From Pseudarthrobacter sp. IC2-21 (GTDB lineage Bacteria; Actinomycetota; Actinomycetes; Actinomycetales; Micrococcaceae), in NCBI RefSeq assembly GCF_034048115.1, contig NZ_CP139145.1, positions 2,914,001 to 2,978,000 on the forward strand: 64,000 bases of DNA, in the 5' to 3' direction. The notes below the pieces were generated by a model. It was not told the origin of the DNA. It did not search any database and saw only the letters and a program-made list of their open reading frames with translations. The number at the start of each line of letters is the position of its first letter. Position 1 is the stretch's first letter. Positions 49,531-59,618 of this stretch are shown one piece after another. A program made the translations under genes and the position numbers.

Positions 49531-52500
49531 CAATGTCCATCGCCAGGCTATCGGCCCAGTCCGGCCTGAAGTACCTGTTCAAAACCACCATGATGGACGA
49601 TCTGACGGTCACGCCCGCGGACGCCACCACTTACTACATGAAGGCGGGAACGCCGCAGGGCCGCTGGCTCGGCCAAGGCCTGCCAGGCATCAACCGCAGC
49701 ACCGAAGACAAAGTCACCGAAACCGATGCCAAGGCCGTCTTCGACCACGCCACCCACCCGGACACCGGTGCTCCCCTGGGCCGCCCCCACGGCCAACCCA
49801 CTGTCGTCCAAAACAGCCACGGACAAGCAAACACGCGCCACGCCGTCGTCGGCTTCGATCTCACCTTCAGTGTCCCAAAATCCGTGTCAGTCCTCTGGGC
49901 CCTCTGCCCCCGGAGCATCCAGGACCAGATCCTGGAGACCCACCACCAGGCAATCAAGGCCACCCTGGAATGGCTCGAAGAGAACGTCATCCACACAAGG
50001 GCTGGGCGAAACGGCGTCGCCCACCTCGGCACCCAGGGGGCCATCGCCGCTGCGTTCGACCATTGGGAGTCCCGCGCCGGAGATCCGCAGCTCCACACGC
50101 ATACGGTCATCGCCAACCGGGTCCAGCGCACCGACGGCGCCTGGGTCACCCTGGACTCGCGCACGCTATACAAGGCCGCGGTCGCTGCCAGCGAGCACTA
50201 CAACGGCCTCCTCTTCGATGCCCTCCGCCGGAATCTCGGCACGGACACGGACATCCGCGAACCCGCCACCAACACTCACAACCCCACCCAGCAACTCACC
50301 GGCGTCGACGACGCACTGATCCGCGAATTCTCCAACCGGTCCCGCCTCATCGATCTGGAAGCCGACCGTCTCGTCGCCGAATGGACGGCAAGCCACGGCA
50401 CTCCCCCAACCGCCACGACCACCATCAAGCTCCGCCAGCAAGCAACCCTTTCCACCCGGACAGCGAAAACGGAAACAGCCGTCCCGCTGCACCAACTCTC
50501 CGCCCATTGGAAAGCACGCGCGGCCGCCAAAGGCTTCGAACCCCGCGACGTACTCGCCAACACCATCCGCCGCTCCCGCACAGCCCCCTTCCGCACCGGT
50601 GACTTCACCGCCAACTGGATCGACGCCGTCGGCTCGCTGACCCGCGAGCGCGTCGCCGCCAAACGCGCCACCTGGAACCGGTGGAACCTCCTCGCCGAAG
50701 CCGAGCGCGTCTGCGCCGACATCCGCTGCCATGCACCGCAGGACCGCAAAGCCATGATCGACGCCGTCGCCACCGCCGCAGAAAGCCAGTCCGTCCCCCT
50801 CAACGACTACCGCTACACAGTCCCGGCTGACGCACAGCCCGACTTCACGTTCGCGGATCATAGCGTCTTCGACTTCCACGGCGCCCGCCTCTACACGGAC
50901 GCGGCGACCCTCGCCAATGAGGACATCGTGATGGAGGCAAGGAACGACGACGGCGGACCGGCCGTGAGCGCGACCGTCGCCATGAACTCACTCGCCCGCT
51001 ACAAACACCTGAGTCGCTTCGAGCTGCACGGTGACCAGCGCGCCGCAGCTGCCGAAGTCCTCCTTAGCGGCAACCGACTTGACGCCGTTGTCGGCCCCGC
51101 AGGAACCGGCAAGACCACCACCCTGGGCGCGGTCAAAGACGCTTGGGAAACGGAGTTCGGCGTCGGGACCGTCATCGGGTTGGCGCCAGCGGCGGCGAGC
51201 GCGGAAGTGCTGGGCCGGGAGTTGGCAATGTCCACAGAGAACGTGGCCAAGTGGTTGTACGAGTCGGTCGGCCAGGGCGCTGGCAACAGGGCTGCGCGGT
51301 TCTTCGCCACTGGGCAGCATCTCAGCGGGCAGGCCGCTGGCAGAAGTCCACACTCCACCCGCTTCTCCCAGGAAGCCACACGCCTGGCGGCCGAGCAGAA
51401 CAGGTGGCGCTTCCAACCGAACCAGCTCGTCGTCGTCGACGAAGCATCCATGGTGTCCACGCTCCAGTTGTCTGCGTTGGTGCAGCAAGCCAGGGATGCC
51501 GGGGCCAAGGTCCTCCTGGTGGGAGACCCTGCGCAGCTGGACGCCATCGACGCCGGTGGCATCCTCGGATGGCTGGACCGGGAGAACAAATCCGTGCGGT
51601 TGCGCACCATCTGGCGCTTCGAACAGGCGTGGGAACAGGACGCATCACTGAAGCTTCGGGAGGGAGACGTCGGAGCAATCGCTGAGTATGAAGCTCACCG
51701 ACGGATCCACCACGGCAGCTACCTCGACATGGTGGACCATGCCTACTCGAACTGGCAGACAGACATCAGTGCCGGCCGCTCGTCCATCCTCATCGCGGCC
51801 GACAACGAGACAGTCAGCATGCTCAACGAGCGTGCCCAGGCCGACCGCGCTATCCAAGGTGCCGTGGACGCGGAACACACCATTCCTCTTAGCGACGGAT
51901 TGCGGGCCGGGACCGGGGACACGGTCATTGCCCGCCGGAATAACCGCCACATTACGGATAGCGGCGGCGATTTCATCCGGAACGGGACGATGCTCGACGT
52001 CGTCCGTACAGGCGGTCTCAACGGCTCGCTGACCGCTGTTCGACGGGATACCGGCGCGATAGTCACGCTGCATCGCGACTATGTTGAGTCCTCGGTTGAG
52101 CTGGGTTATGCGACGACGGCGCACCGTTCGCAGGGCATCACCGTGGACACCGGACACACCGTGGTGACGCAGGGCCGGCTCACGCGCGAACTGCTGTATG
52201 TGAGCATGACCCGGGGTCGTGCGGGAAACCGCGCTTACGTTAGCGAAAACGACCCGCTCGACGACGAGCCATTGGATCCCGCGTTGCGGGCTTCCTGGCG
52301 CCAGATCCTGGGCGAAGTCCTTGCCGCCGAAGGCGCCGAACGGACTGCCCACGAAGTCCGCGACGAGGAGCGGCGCAAAGCAGACAACATGGAGCGGCTC
52401 TCTGCGGAGTACGACTACCTCGCGCAAATCGCAGCGGCGGAGGACTTGGCACGGTTCCTCGATGCTCACGCACCCGGAAGGGCCTCAGAGCTTCGGCAAT

Positions 52501-53102
52501 CACCGTCTTGGGGTGCAGCCATCGCAGTCTGGCGGCGCTCCGTTGGAGTCAGCCGCCCGAGCACACAACGGCTCGTGCTAGGCGCTTTGGTAAGGAACGC
52601 TGGCGCAAGAGACCTAGACCTAGCTGCAGTCGTCCCTACACAGCTCCGGCAGTTCTTGTCCGGCATGCCCACAGACGGATTTGATGCCTTGATGGAGCCA
52701 ATTCAAACCACGCGCACCGATCTCGCTGCCCTGATCAATCAGGTACAGAGCCGCATCCAGAGCAGGATGGACCACGTCACGAGAGCGGCGATTATGCAGG
52801 ACACCGAATGGAAGCGGAACCTTTTGGAGACCTTGGGTCCCAATGCCCTGCCCGAGGACGCAACAAGGGTCATCTGCCAAGCCGCCCTCTACAGGGACAG
52901 ATGGGGCATCGACGATTCGTCCCTTCCCTTGGGACCAGTTCCCGCCGCCCGTGAATGGGGACAACAGGAGCAGCGGGCGAATGTCGAACGCCTCGTTGAT
53001 CGGGCTGCTCTGGCCTCCTACACCAAGCTGGCGACCCCGGAATGGCGCGGCGATGTGCACACCTCGGAAGAACGTCTTATCAATGTCGGCTGGCAACTCT
53101 AA
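49527..53102 (+). CDS. MobF-family relaxase with helicase domain (TraA/TrwC-like), 1191 aa
   Basis: Conjugative relaxase that nicks at the transfer origin. The N-terminal TrwC domain (residues 1-330) has a Tyr pair in ATTYYMKAG, FDLTFSVPKSVSVLWAL, and the metal-binding His triad in GDPQLHTHTVIANRV. The C-terminal RecD-like helicase has Walker A VVGPAGTGKTTTLGAV (about residue 525), VVVDEASMVSTLQLSALV and LVGDPAQLDAID, and the late motif GYATTAHRSQGITVDTGHTV. All motifs are intact, so it may be functional. It implies that the segment is or was a mobilisable plasmid or integrative element. No other conjugation gene is in the window. Confidence 0.92.
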   Translation: MTMSIARLSAQSGLKYLFKTTMMDDLTVTPADATTYYMKAGTPQGRWLGQGLPGINRSTEDKVTETDAKAVFDHATHPDTGAPLGRPHGQPTVVQNSHGQANTRHAVVGFDLTFSVPKSVSVLWALCPRSIQDQILETHHQAIKATLEWLEENVIHTRAGRNGVAHLGTQGAIAAAFDHWESRAGDPQLHTHTVIANRVQRTDGAWVTLDSRTLYKAAVAASEHYNGLLFDALRRNLGTDTDIREPATNTHNPTQQLTGVDDALIREFSNRSRLIDLEADRLVAEWTASHGTPPTATTTIKLRQQATLSTRTAKTETAVPLHQLSAHWKARAAAKGFEPRDVLANTIRRSRTAPFRTGDFTANWIDAVGSLTRERVAAKRATWNRWNLLAEAERVCADIRCHAPQDRKAMIDAVATAAESQSVPLNDYRYTVPADAQPDFTFADHSVFDFHGARLYTDAATLANEDIVMEARNDDGGPAVSATVAMNSLARYKHLSRFELHGDQRAAAAEVLLSGNRLDAVVGPAGTGKTTTLGAVKDAWETEFGVGTVIGLAPAAASAEVLGRELAMSTENVAKWLYESVGQGAGNRAARFFATGQHLSGQAAGRSPHSTRFSQEATRLAAEQNRWRFQPNQLVVVDEASMVSTLQLSALVQQARDAGAKVLLVGDPAQLDAIDAGGILGWLDRENKSVRLRTIWRFEQAWEQDASLKLREGDVGAIAEYEAHRRIHHGSYLDMVDHAYSNWQTDISAGRSSILIAADNETVSMLNERAQADRAIQGAVDAEHTIPLSDGLRAGTGDTVIARRNNRHITDSGGDFIRNGTMLDVVRTGGLNGSLTAVRRDTGAIVTLHRDYVESSVELGYATTAHRSQGITVDTGHTVVTQGRLTRELLYVSMTRGRAGNRAYVSENDPLDDEPLDPALRASWRQILGEVLAAEGAERTAHEVRDEERRKADNMERLSAEYDYLAQIAAAEDLARFLDAHAPGRASELRQSPSWGAAIAVWRRSVGVSRPSTQRLVLGALVRNAGARDLDLAAVVPTQLRQFLSGMPTDGFDALMEPIQTTRTDLAALINQVQSRIQSRMDHVTRAAIMQDTEWKRNLLETLGPNALPEDATRVICQAALYRDRWGIDDSSLPLGPVPAAREWGQQEQRANVERLVDRAALASYTKLATPEWRGDVHTSEERLINVGWQL

Positions 53103-53122
53103 ACTGCGTAGAGGGGCAATTC

Positions 53123-53638
53123 ATGGACAAAAACCCGGTTCTGGAGCCGAAGCTTGCGACACCTGCGCTGATACTGAGCAGCGTGGCCACGCTCACCTGC
53201 GTCATCTACCTTGTTGGCTCTGTGACCGTCTACGGGCAGTCCGCAATGTTCCGGGTTCTGGCAATTTTGGCGACCGTCATTCTTGCTGCTGCACTCGGCG
53301 CGATCTGGTTCGCCCGTGCCCGTCGACTTCGCTCTTGGACGGCAGCCGCAAATGAAAAGCGGAAGCGTCTCAGTGACCTGAAGCGAACGCGCGGGACCAC
53401 GACAGAGGTCACCGTCCTGAGCGTTGATGCTCTCGAGCCCACGGGCTCCTGGATCACCATCAATTGGAACCGCTTCGATCACATCCAACGCGCCTGGCTC
53501 GAAGCGTTGAACGAACCAATCTGGCCCGGCTCCGTTCTGCTGATCTCACCAGACCCGATCCAAGTATTCCCCGGGGCGCCGTGGCCAGCCACGTACTACA
53601 TACGGGCTTCAGATTGCCTCGCCTGGGCCCCTGGCTAG
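53123..53638 (+). CDS. Small membrane protein of unknown function, 171 aa
   Basis: Two transmembrane helices are predicted near the N-terminus (ATPALILSSVATLTCVIYLV and AMFRVLAILATVILAAALGA). They are followed by a cytoplasmic domain starting ARARRLRSWTAAANEKRKRL and ending YYIRASDCLAWAPG. No family recognised. GAGGGG precedes the ATG at 53123, 21 bases after the relaxase stop, so it is probably co-transcribed with it; relaxase-linked small membrane proteins are common in actinobacterial plasmids. Confidence 0.6.
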   Translation: MDKNPVLEPKLATPALILSSVATLTCVIYLVGSVTVYGQSAMFRVLAILATVILAAALGAIWFARARRLRSWTAAANEKRKRLSDLKRTRGTTTEVTVLSVDALEPTGSWITINWNRFDHIQRAWLEALNEPIWPGSVLLISPDPIQVFPGAPWPATYYIRASDCLAWAPG

Positions 53639-53749
53639 GCCAGTCGAACGGTCGAGGCTAACTCATACCGCGAAGCCGCGAATGACCTCTACATGTCGAC
53701 ATTTCTGTGCGTTCAATGAAGAGCAGCTTCGTGGGTTCCCTTCGCAGGC

Positions 53750-54532
53750 TCACGTAGCGGTAACGGTCTCCGACGTCCCAGTCTCCGCGGGTTCTTTCTC
53801 ATGCTTCTCGCGCTGGAGGCGTTTTCGTTCCTCCTCCTCCCTTAGATCGATTTCTTCCCACTGCCGCCTTCGCTCCTTGTCGTACTCTTCGAGGCCCGCA
53901 ATCAGTGAGTCGTAGCTTTTCGGCCGTGCACTAGTGGGACTGGCATCCAAGTCGAGCGATATCAGGCGGACGAGCCAGTCATTGGCTAGGTAGAACCGTT
54001 GGAACTTCGGGCTAATCATGTAGTCCAAGTGCCCGTCGTCCTCCACGAGCCGCGTGATGAAGTGTGCTTCCTCTCGCAGCTCGTCGTCACCGATCAAAGC
54101 CGCGGCTTCCTTGATTTTCAGATCCATCAAGTACTCGTCACGGGCAGTGTCGAACTCGCCTTCATTGACCATGTGGTAATTCAAGGCCCGAAGGTTGCCC
54201 AGCGCGGCAAGACAGTCCCGGAGCGCGCGTTTGTCGCCGCGGTACTGCTCTTCGCGTCGCAAGTCCCGCCTGTCCTGGATCCGCTCCTCAACCAAGACAT
54301 GACGTTCGATTCGCCACAGGAGCGCCGCGAGGACGAACGCGACGACACTGCCGACGAAGCTGCCGATCAAGCCTGACCAGAACGACTGATGTACCGCGCC
54401 GAGCGAGGGCAACATAATAAACCCCGCAAGGATGACAACTTGGGCTGCAATGAGACAGGTGCCGATGGCGACTACGAGTTGGGGTGGCGTCTTGTGGCTG
54501 TCTGCCCCTCGTGGGCTGTTCGGTTTGCTCAT
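53750..54532 (-). CDS. Membrane protein with charged C-terminal tail, 260 aa
   Basis: Two N-terminal transmembrane helices (LVVAIGTCLIAAQVVILAGF; LIGSFVGSVVAFVLAALLWR) lead into a helical cytoplasmic domain (VLVEERIQDRRDLRREEQYR; YHMVNEGEFDTARDEYLMDL). A very charged tail, RRRQWEEIDLREEEERKRLQ, may form a coiled coil. No family recognised. I chose the ATG at 54532 (MSKPNSPRGADSHK), because the open frame further upstream has no transmembrane character. It is opposite to its neighbours and may have its own promoter. Confidence 0.6.
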   Translation of the reverse strand: MSKPNSPRGADSHKTPPQLVVAIGTCLIAAQVVILAGFIMLPSLGAVHQSFWSGLIGSFVGSVVAFVLAALLWRIERHVLVEERIQDRRDLRREEQYRGDKRALRDCLAALGNLRALNYHMVNEGEFDTARDEYLMDLKIKEAAALIGDDELREEAHFITRLVEDDGHLDYMISPKFQRFYLANDWLVRLISLDLDASPTSARPKSYDSLIAGLEEYDKERRRQWEEIDLREEEERKRLQREKHEKEPAETGTSETVTAT

Positions 54533-54945
54533 GCGCACAGTGTCGCACTTCCGGGCGCCCCAGTAGATTGGCGGCACTCGTGCAAATGAGCATTCTCGCA
54601 AATGCATGGACCGAAGAACTCCAAGTTTTGGACACATCCTGACGCGACTGGTGCACGAGGCCTGGCAACTAACCCAGCAAACCTTCAAGAATCACTGACG
54701 TCTGGCTGCGCATTCCGTCCATGACAGAGCTGTCATGCGTAACTGAATGGATTTATTGCGGTTTGTCCACTGCCGCTGGGCGTCCGAGGAATTGTGTTCC
54801 TGGAGTGGCTATCTGAGCCTCTGTCAGCCCCTGGCTCTTTGTGCCCGCCGAATAATTGCAAACGGCAGCGGCATATAAAAACGGCTGGCCGTTCCCCGAT
54901 AAAATGGTTCTTCCCTCCGAATCACACCAAGGACCACGCACCCAA
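54533..54945. other. Intergenic region upstream of the BREX locus
   Basis: No gene is recognised. Promoters for the leftward membrane protein and the rightward small gene must lie here, but no clear -35/-10 pair stands out. Confidence 0.4.
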
Positions 54946-55266
54946 ATGACACATGACGAACCGGGACTCTTCGACTTGCCGTCGCAGGAGTCAGCGCCAA
55001 TGGTGATCCAAGATCCTACGATCACTCCGGAGCAGATCGCGATCATTCGCAACGCCTTCAACGCCGCGGGAATCGCCGACATGGCCGAACGCCAAGAGGT
55101 CATTCAGAGCTGCGTGGTCCGGAAGATCTCCAACATCAGGGAACTGTATTCACGCGACGTGCGCCAGGTGTTGGCACGCATTGAAGGATGGGGCCGAACC
55201 CAGGCAGCCACGTCGGGCTCAGCGTGGGACAACCGTGAAGAGGACACCTGGATCGACAAGCTGTAG
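54946..55266 (+). CDS. Small protein upstream of pglW, unknown function, 106 aa
   Basis: A short acidic N-terminus (THDEPGLFDLPSQES) is followed by a helical segment: TPEQIAIIRNAFNAAGIADM, AERQEVIQSCVVRKISNIRE, LYSRDVRQVLARIEGWGRTQ. The C-terminus ends WDNREEDTWIDKL. No family recognised. I chose the ATG at 54946; the frame is open to 54856. It lies 110 bases before pglW on the same strand, so it could be an accessory or regulatory gene of the BREX operon. This is a guess from position only. Confidence 0.6.
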   Translation: MTHDEPGLFDLPSQESAPMVIQDPTITPEQIAIIRNAFNAAGIADMAERQEVIQSCVVRKISNIRELYSRDVRQVLARIEGWGRTQAATSGSAWDNREEDTWIDKL

Positions 55267-55376
55267 GCTCCGCCCGACCCGAAGCCCAAAACTCGCCGGC
55301 ACAGGGCGCGGCAGACCCGAAACACGCCTCCGAAACGTTGGTAATGTAAGCCAGTGGTGTCTATATGTAGGGAAGC

Positions 55377-58300
55377 ATGTCTCATGGGGGAACTGGTGTG
55401 GAGCAAGACCGCTGGATCGAAGTAAGCGATTCGCAGTTCTCGCATGAGATCGAGGGCCTGGCCTACCTCAAGAGCAAGATCCCGGCGCAGAGCCCCTACC
55501 GGGTGTGGAGCAACTTCGAGTTCAGGGACGGCCGCGGTGGCTGGCACGAAGTCGACGCTCTGTTGCTCGGTCGTGGAGGCCTGCACCTTCTCGAGCTCAA
55601 GTACTATTCCGGCCGGCTGACCGGCAACGATACGCAGTGGCTCCGTGATGGCCGCCGCGCGGAACCATCTCCGCTTCTGCTAGCCCGGCGCAAGGCCCAG
55701 TACCTAGCTTCAAAGCTCAAAGACGCCCTCGCTGATTGGGCACGCGAAAAGGGCATTGGATTCGACGAGGTGCGCGGCCTTGTCCCCTTCGTCAGTCAGG
55801 CAGTCTTCCTTCACCACCCAAGGTTTGTCAGCGAACTCCCGCCGTCCTCGTCCCTCGGTCTCTATGGACTCGATGAAGCGGAAGCTGTCAGCCATGTTCC
55901 CGGCATCAGCGACCTCATCAGCCAGGAACCACGTGCCAATGCTGCCATCGGCCAGAACCAAGAAGCTATCCTCGTAGACCTCATGGCTCGCATCGGCTTG
56001 GTCCAGCGCCGTGAACGTGAGGCCGGTTCGTGGATCATCGCGGATGGGGCCCTTGACGAGGGCCCGGGCTGGCAAGACTGGAGCGGCTATCACAAGGTCT
56101 CCAAGCAGGAAACGGTCCGCATCCGTTTCCAGATCACGCCCCCGGGAACTTCGCAGTCCGTAGCGAGCCGAAACTACAAGATCGCCGAACACGAGTTCCG
56201 TCTCATGAGCCGGCTCTCCCACGACGGCCTCTTGCGACCCCGAGACCTGGTCGACTCTGAACTCGGTGTCGGATTGGTTTACGACCATTCCGATGGCATG
56301 CAACGTCTCGACCTCTGGCTCGCCGGGCAGCCTAACGGGCTGCCCCTCGATCAGCGCTTGTCAATCATCCGTCAGCTGGCAGAAGCCCTCGACTACGCGC
56401 ACCGCAACCAGGTGGTCCACCGTGGTCTGAGTCCGAAGGCCGTCTGGGTCAAGACGGTTCACGGACAGCCCAAGGTCCTTATCGGCGACTGGCAAAGTGC
56501 TGGCTTGGCATCGGGACAGGTCCTCACCGGCCACGCCGCCGACGGCGTCACTTCACTGCTGGACCGCAGGCCGGACCCCAATCAGGCAGACGCATGGCTG
56601 ACCGAAGCCTTTGAAGCCCCAGAGGGGCGCTGGCAGCCGGAATCAGCAGATCGTATCCGGGTGGACGTCTTTTCTCTTGGCGCCCTGGCTTACTTCATCC
56701 TCGCGGCGCAGCGTCCCGCTGATTCGTCGCTCGTCCTTGCGGAGCGGCTGAGGAACCAGCGTGGCCTGGACCTGTCCCTCGAGCTGCCCTCGATCTCGCC
56801 GAGCATTCGCGAAGCCGTGCTGGGTGCCACGAGGCCTGCCCCCGGCGAGCGGTTCGACGGCGTCGGTAAGTTCCTGGACGCATTGTTCGACTCTTCAGCG
56901 CCCTCCGCCGTGGCCAGTGCGGACGTCGACGCCGTCGACGCTGCTCCTGGCATGGTTTTGGCTGACGGACGATTTACTGTCCTTCGCCGGCTCGGGCGCG
57001 GTTCGACTGCCGTCGGGCTGCTGGTCACAGACGCGGACGACGCCGGCGCCCATCGGGTCCTGAAGGTTGCGGTGGACTCAAAGGCGGCACAGCGGCTCCA
57101 CGAAGAGGCCGCGGTATTGCGTGCACTCTCCGGCCCACGCCTGGTCAAGATCCTCGACGGGCCCCTTCCCTTGGGCGACCGCTCGGCGCTGTTGTTGGAG
57201 AGCGCCGGCGATCAAACGCTCAGCGAGCTGCTGCGGGAGCGTAAACGCCTTTCGCTGGACCTGTTGGAACGGCTGGGTCGGGACCTGCTGGAGGCACTCG
57301 TCCAGCTGGACAAAGATGGTGTTGATCACCGGGACATCAAGCCGGGCAACCTGGGCGTTCGTGCGGAGCGCAGTGGCAAACACCTCGTGCTCTTCGACTT
57401 CTCCCTGTCCCGGGCTGCGGCGTCGGACATTGCTGCCGGGACCCCTCCATATCTGGATCCGTTCCTCGGCGGTCTCCGGAGCCGTTTCGATTCGGCCGCG
57501 GAACGATACTCGGCCGCCGTCGTGCTGTTCGAAATGGCAACCGGCCACACGCCGTTCTACGGTGATCCGCTGGCCAACCCCGCGTCCGTGCCGGACGAAG
57601 TCAGCATCGATGCCCACGACTTCGACCGGGCCATTGCCCCACGCCTCGTCTCCTTCTTCCGCACGGCGCTGGCTCGCGATGCCAAGCGACGCTACGACAC
57701 CGCTACGGAGATGCTGGAGAACTGGCGGGCTGCGTTCCCGACGGATGCCACCACCGCCCCGGAGAACTCGGACGAACTCGCAGCCGTAGCAACACCGGCC
57801 ACCCCACTGGAGCAGTCCGGCCTGTCTGCTCGCGCCCTCTCCGCGCTGGAACCGCTTGGCGTCAGCACCGTCGGGGAACTCACGGCGGTTGATCCGGTCC
57901 GGCTGAACGCCCTGCGGGGGGTCGCCCATGCCACCAAACGCGAGGTTTCCACCCGGGCTCTGGCGTGGCGGGAGAAATTCGGCGAAAAGGCCAAGCACGG
58001 AACACCGGGCACTGCCCCGCTCCCCTCAGTCCTTGCCCTCGCCGAACGTCTCGTCGAGGCCGCCGGCACACGGAAAGCCGTACAGTCCCGCGCAGCCGCC
58101 GGCCTGATCCTCGGAACGTACGGCGACGTGGACGCCTTTGCCACCCAGGCACAACTGGGCGCGCATCTGCCGAACCCGGTCACCGCCGCGGGCGCCAACC
58201 AGCTCGTCGGGAAACTCCAGACTGCCTGGGCCGAGGACAAACCGGTCCTGGGCTTCCTCCTCCACCTTTCCGCTGTGGTTAACCAGCGCCTGAACGCGCT

Positions 58301-59618
58301 CGGTGGGGCCGCCACCATCGACGAACTCGCCATGGAGGTGCTGTCCCAGACCACGGTCGAGTCCGAGCGCACCGGCGAGAATGAACGCATCGCGCGGGGC
58401 CTGCTACGGATTGTCGTGGACCGCCAGCGCGCCCTCAAGCGCGCGGACTCCAACGACGAACCACTGGAGCTGCGCCGCCGGGACGGCAACGTAATGCTGA
58501 TCGCTCGTGAGACACCACTGCTGGATGCGGCGGAACGACTGGGTCGCGAAGCCGACTCACTGCTCGCCGAGTCGACGGCGCAGCCCGCCGTAGTTCCCGC
58601 CGAACGCGTCCACCAGCGGCTGTCCGCGCTCCTCGACGCCGCGGGCATCGAGGACCCTTTGCTGCGCGACCGGGTTCGGCTGGCGCGTCTGGCCGCCGGG
58701 TTGTCCCGCCAAGCGGCAGCGTCCGGTAGCGGCGAACTGCACGATAGGGACCTGTCTCAGATCGAAGCGCTGGGGCTGGCACTGCGCGGTGTGGCGGGCC
58801 CGCAGCGCCTCTCGCCCCGCGAAATCGTTGACCGCGTCCGCGTCCGCTTCCCCGCCGTACCGGCTCTTCCGACGTCTGGGCGTCTTGCCGAGCTGCTCCG
58901 TGAGGCCGGCCTGGATCTGACCCATGACCCCGCATCCGGGACCTACGGCACCCCCACCATCGCGGAGCCGTCCCCGGGCAGTTCCTCCCGTCTGGCTACG
59001 GGAACGCACACCGGCGGCCTGTTCGCCAACGAAGCCACCCCGGAGTCAAAGCTTCGCGACAGCATTACCCAGCGGTCCTTCCTGGCTTTGGGAGCCCGAG
59101 CCGACCTTTGCGACACGCTGGCCGTGCGGCTGGAAACGGAATTTCACGCCCAGCGGATCGATGTAACCGCCCTGCTGCTGGACGAATTGAAGTCCCTGAG
59201 CCTGGAGGCAGGGTTCCCGTCCTGGGAAGCACTGGTTCGTGCCGACGCGCAGCCGGAAAACGACCGGGCCACCCGCGGTGTGGCGGCAGCCGTCAAGCGG
59301 GCCGTCCCGGTGGTCGAGGCTGCCATAAGTGCGGCCGCCGTAGATACGGGACAGGAAGTCCGGCCGGTCGTCATCGTCGAGGCTTCCCCACTGGCCCGCT
59401 ACGGACACACGGACATCCTCCGGCACTGGAGCGACCTGGCCACCGGCCGCGGCCAGGCAGTATGGGTGATCCTGCCGCAGGTCGGCGCGAGCCGGGGGCC
59501 ACTGCTCGACGGCGTCTCGGTCCAGACCTCCCCCAACCAATATCTCCGTGTCGACACCGCTTGGATCGACGCCCCTACAAACCTCATCCCGGCAGCCGTC
59601 GAAGGAGCCACCCTATGA
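55377..59618 (+). CDS. pglW: BREX type 2 protein PglW: NERD plus tandem kinase domains, 1413 aa
   Basis: Serine/threonine-kinase component of the phage growth limitation (Pgl/BREX-2) system. A NERD nuclease-like domain covers about residues 25-140 (VWSNFEFRDGRGGWHEVDAL, then HLLELKYYSG). A first kinase-like domain follows (about 250-500) whose catalytic loop reads VVHRGLSPKAVWV, with Gly for the Asp of HRD and GDW for DFG, so it is a pseudokinase. The second kinase (about 525-800) has DHRDIKPGNLGV, FDFSLSRAA and GTPPYLDPF and should be active. A helix-hairpin-helix-like segment (LSALEPLGVSTVGELTAVDP) and a C-terminal domain complete it. Its stop overlaps the pglX start. Confidence 0.9.
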   Translation: MSHGGTGVEQDRWIEVSDSQFSHEIEGLAYLKSKIPAQSPYRVWSNFEFRDGRGGWHEVDALLLGRGGLHLLELKYYSGRLTGNDTQWLRDGRRAEPSPLLLARRKAQYLASKLKDALADWAREKGIGFDEVRGLVPFVSQAVFLHHPRFVSELPPSSSLGLYGLDEAEAVSHVPGISDLISQEPRANAAIGQNQEAILVDLMARIGLVQRREREAGSWIIADGALDEGPGWQDWSGYHKVSKQETVRIRFQITPPGTSQSVASRNYKIAEHEFRLMSRLSHDGLLRPRDLVDSELGVGLVYDHSDGMQRLDLWLAGQPNGLPLDQRLSIIRQLAEALDYAHRNQVVHRGLSPKAVWVKTVHGQPKVLIGDWQSAGLASGQVLTGHAADGVTSLLDRRPDPNQADAWLTEAFEAPEGRWQPESADRIRVDVFSLGALAYFILAAQRPADSSLVLAERLRNQRGLDLSLELPSISPSIREAVLGATRPAPGERFDGVGKFLDALFDSSAPSAVASADVDAVDAAPGMVLADGRFTVLRRLGRGSTAVGLLVTDADDAGAHRVLKVAVDSKAAQRLHEEAAVLRALSGPRLVKILDGPLPLGDRSALLLESAGDQTLSELLRERKRLSLDLLERLGRDLLEALVQLDKDGVDHRDIKPGNLGVRAERSGKHLVLFDFSLSRAAASDIAAGTPPYLDPFLGGLRSRFDSAAERYSAAVVLFEMATGHTPFYGDPLANPASVPDEVSIDAHDFDRAIAPRLVSFFRTALARDAKRRYDTATEMLENWRAAFPTDATTAPENSDELAAVATPATPLEQSGLSARALSALEPLGVSTVGELTAVDPVRLNALRGVAHATKREVSTRALAWREKFGEKAKHGTPGTAPLPSVLALAERLVEAAGTRKAVQSRAAAGLILGTYGDVDAFATQAQLGAHLPNPVTAAGANQLVGKLQTAWAEDKPVLGFLLHLSAVVNQRLNALGGAATIDELAMEVLSQTTVESERTGENERIARGLLRIVVDRQRALKRADSNDEPLELRRRDGNVMLIARETPLLDAAERLGREADSLLAESTAQPAVVPAERVHQRLSALLDAAGIEDPLLRDRVRLARLAAGLSRQAAASGSGELHDRDLSQIEALGLALRGVAGPQRLSPREIVDRVRVRFPAVPALPTSGRLAELLREAGLDLTHDPASGTYGTPTIAEPSPGSSSRLATGTHTGGLFANEATPESKLRDSITQRSFLALGARADLCDTLAVRLETEFHAQRIDVTALLLDELKSLSLEAGFPSWEALVRADAQPENDRATRGVAAAVKRAVPVVEAAISAAAVDTGQEVRPVVIVEASPLARYGHTDILRHWSDLATGRGQAVWVILPQVGASRGPLLDGVSVQTSPNQYLRVDTAWIDAPTNLIPAAVEGATL

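Noticed and set aside
49127..50602. 491-residue frame overlapping the zinc-ribbon and relaxase genes
   Set aside because: Very Pro/Arg/His-rich low-complexity product typical of an off-frame read of high-GC DNA; the relaxase frame carries all motifs.
57692..58648. 318-residue minus-strand frame inside pglW
   Set aside because: Antisense shadow, rich in Arg and Ser, no motif.
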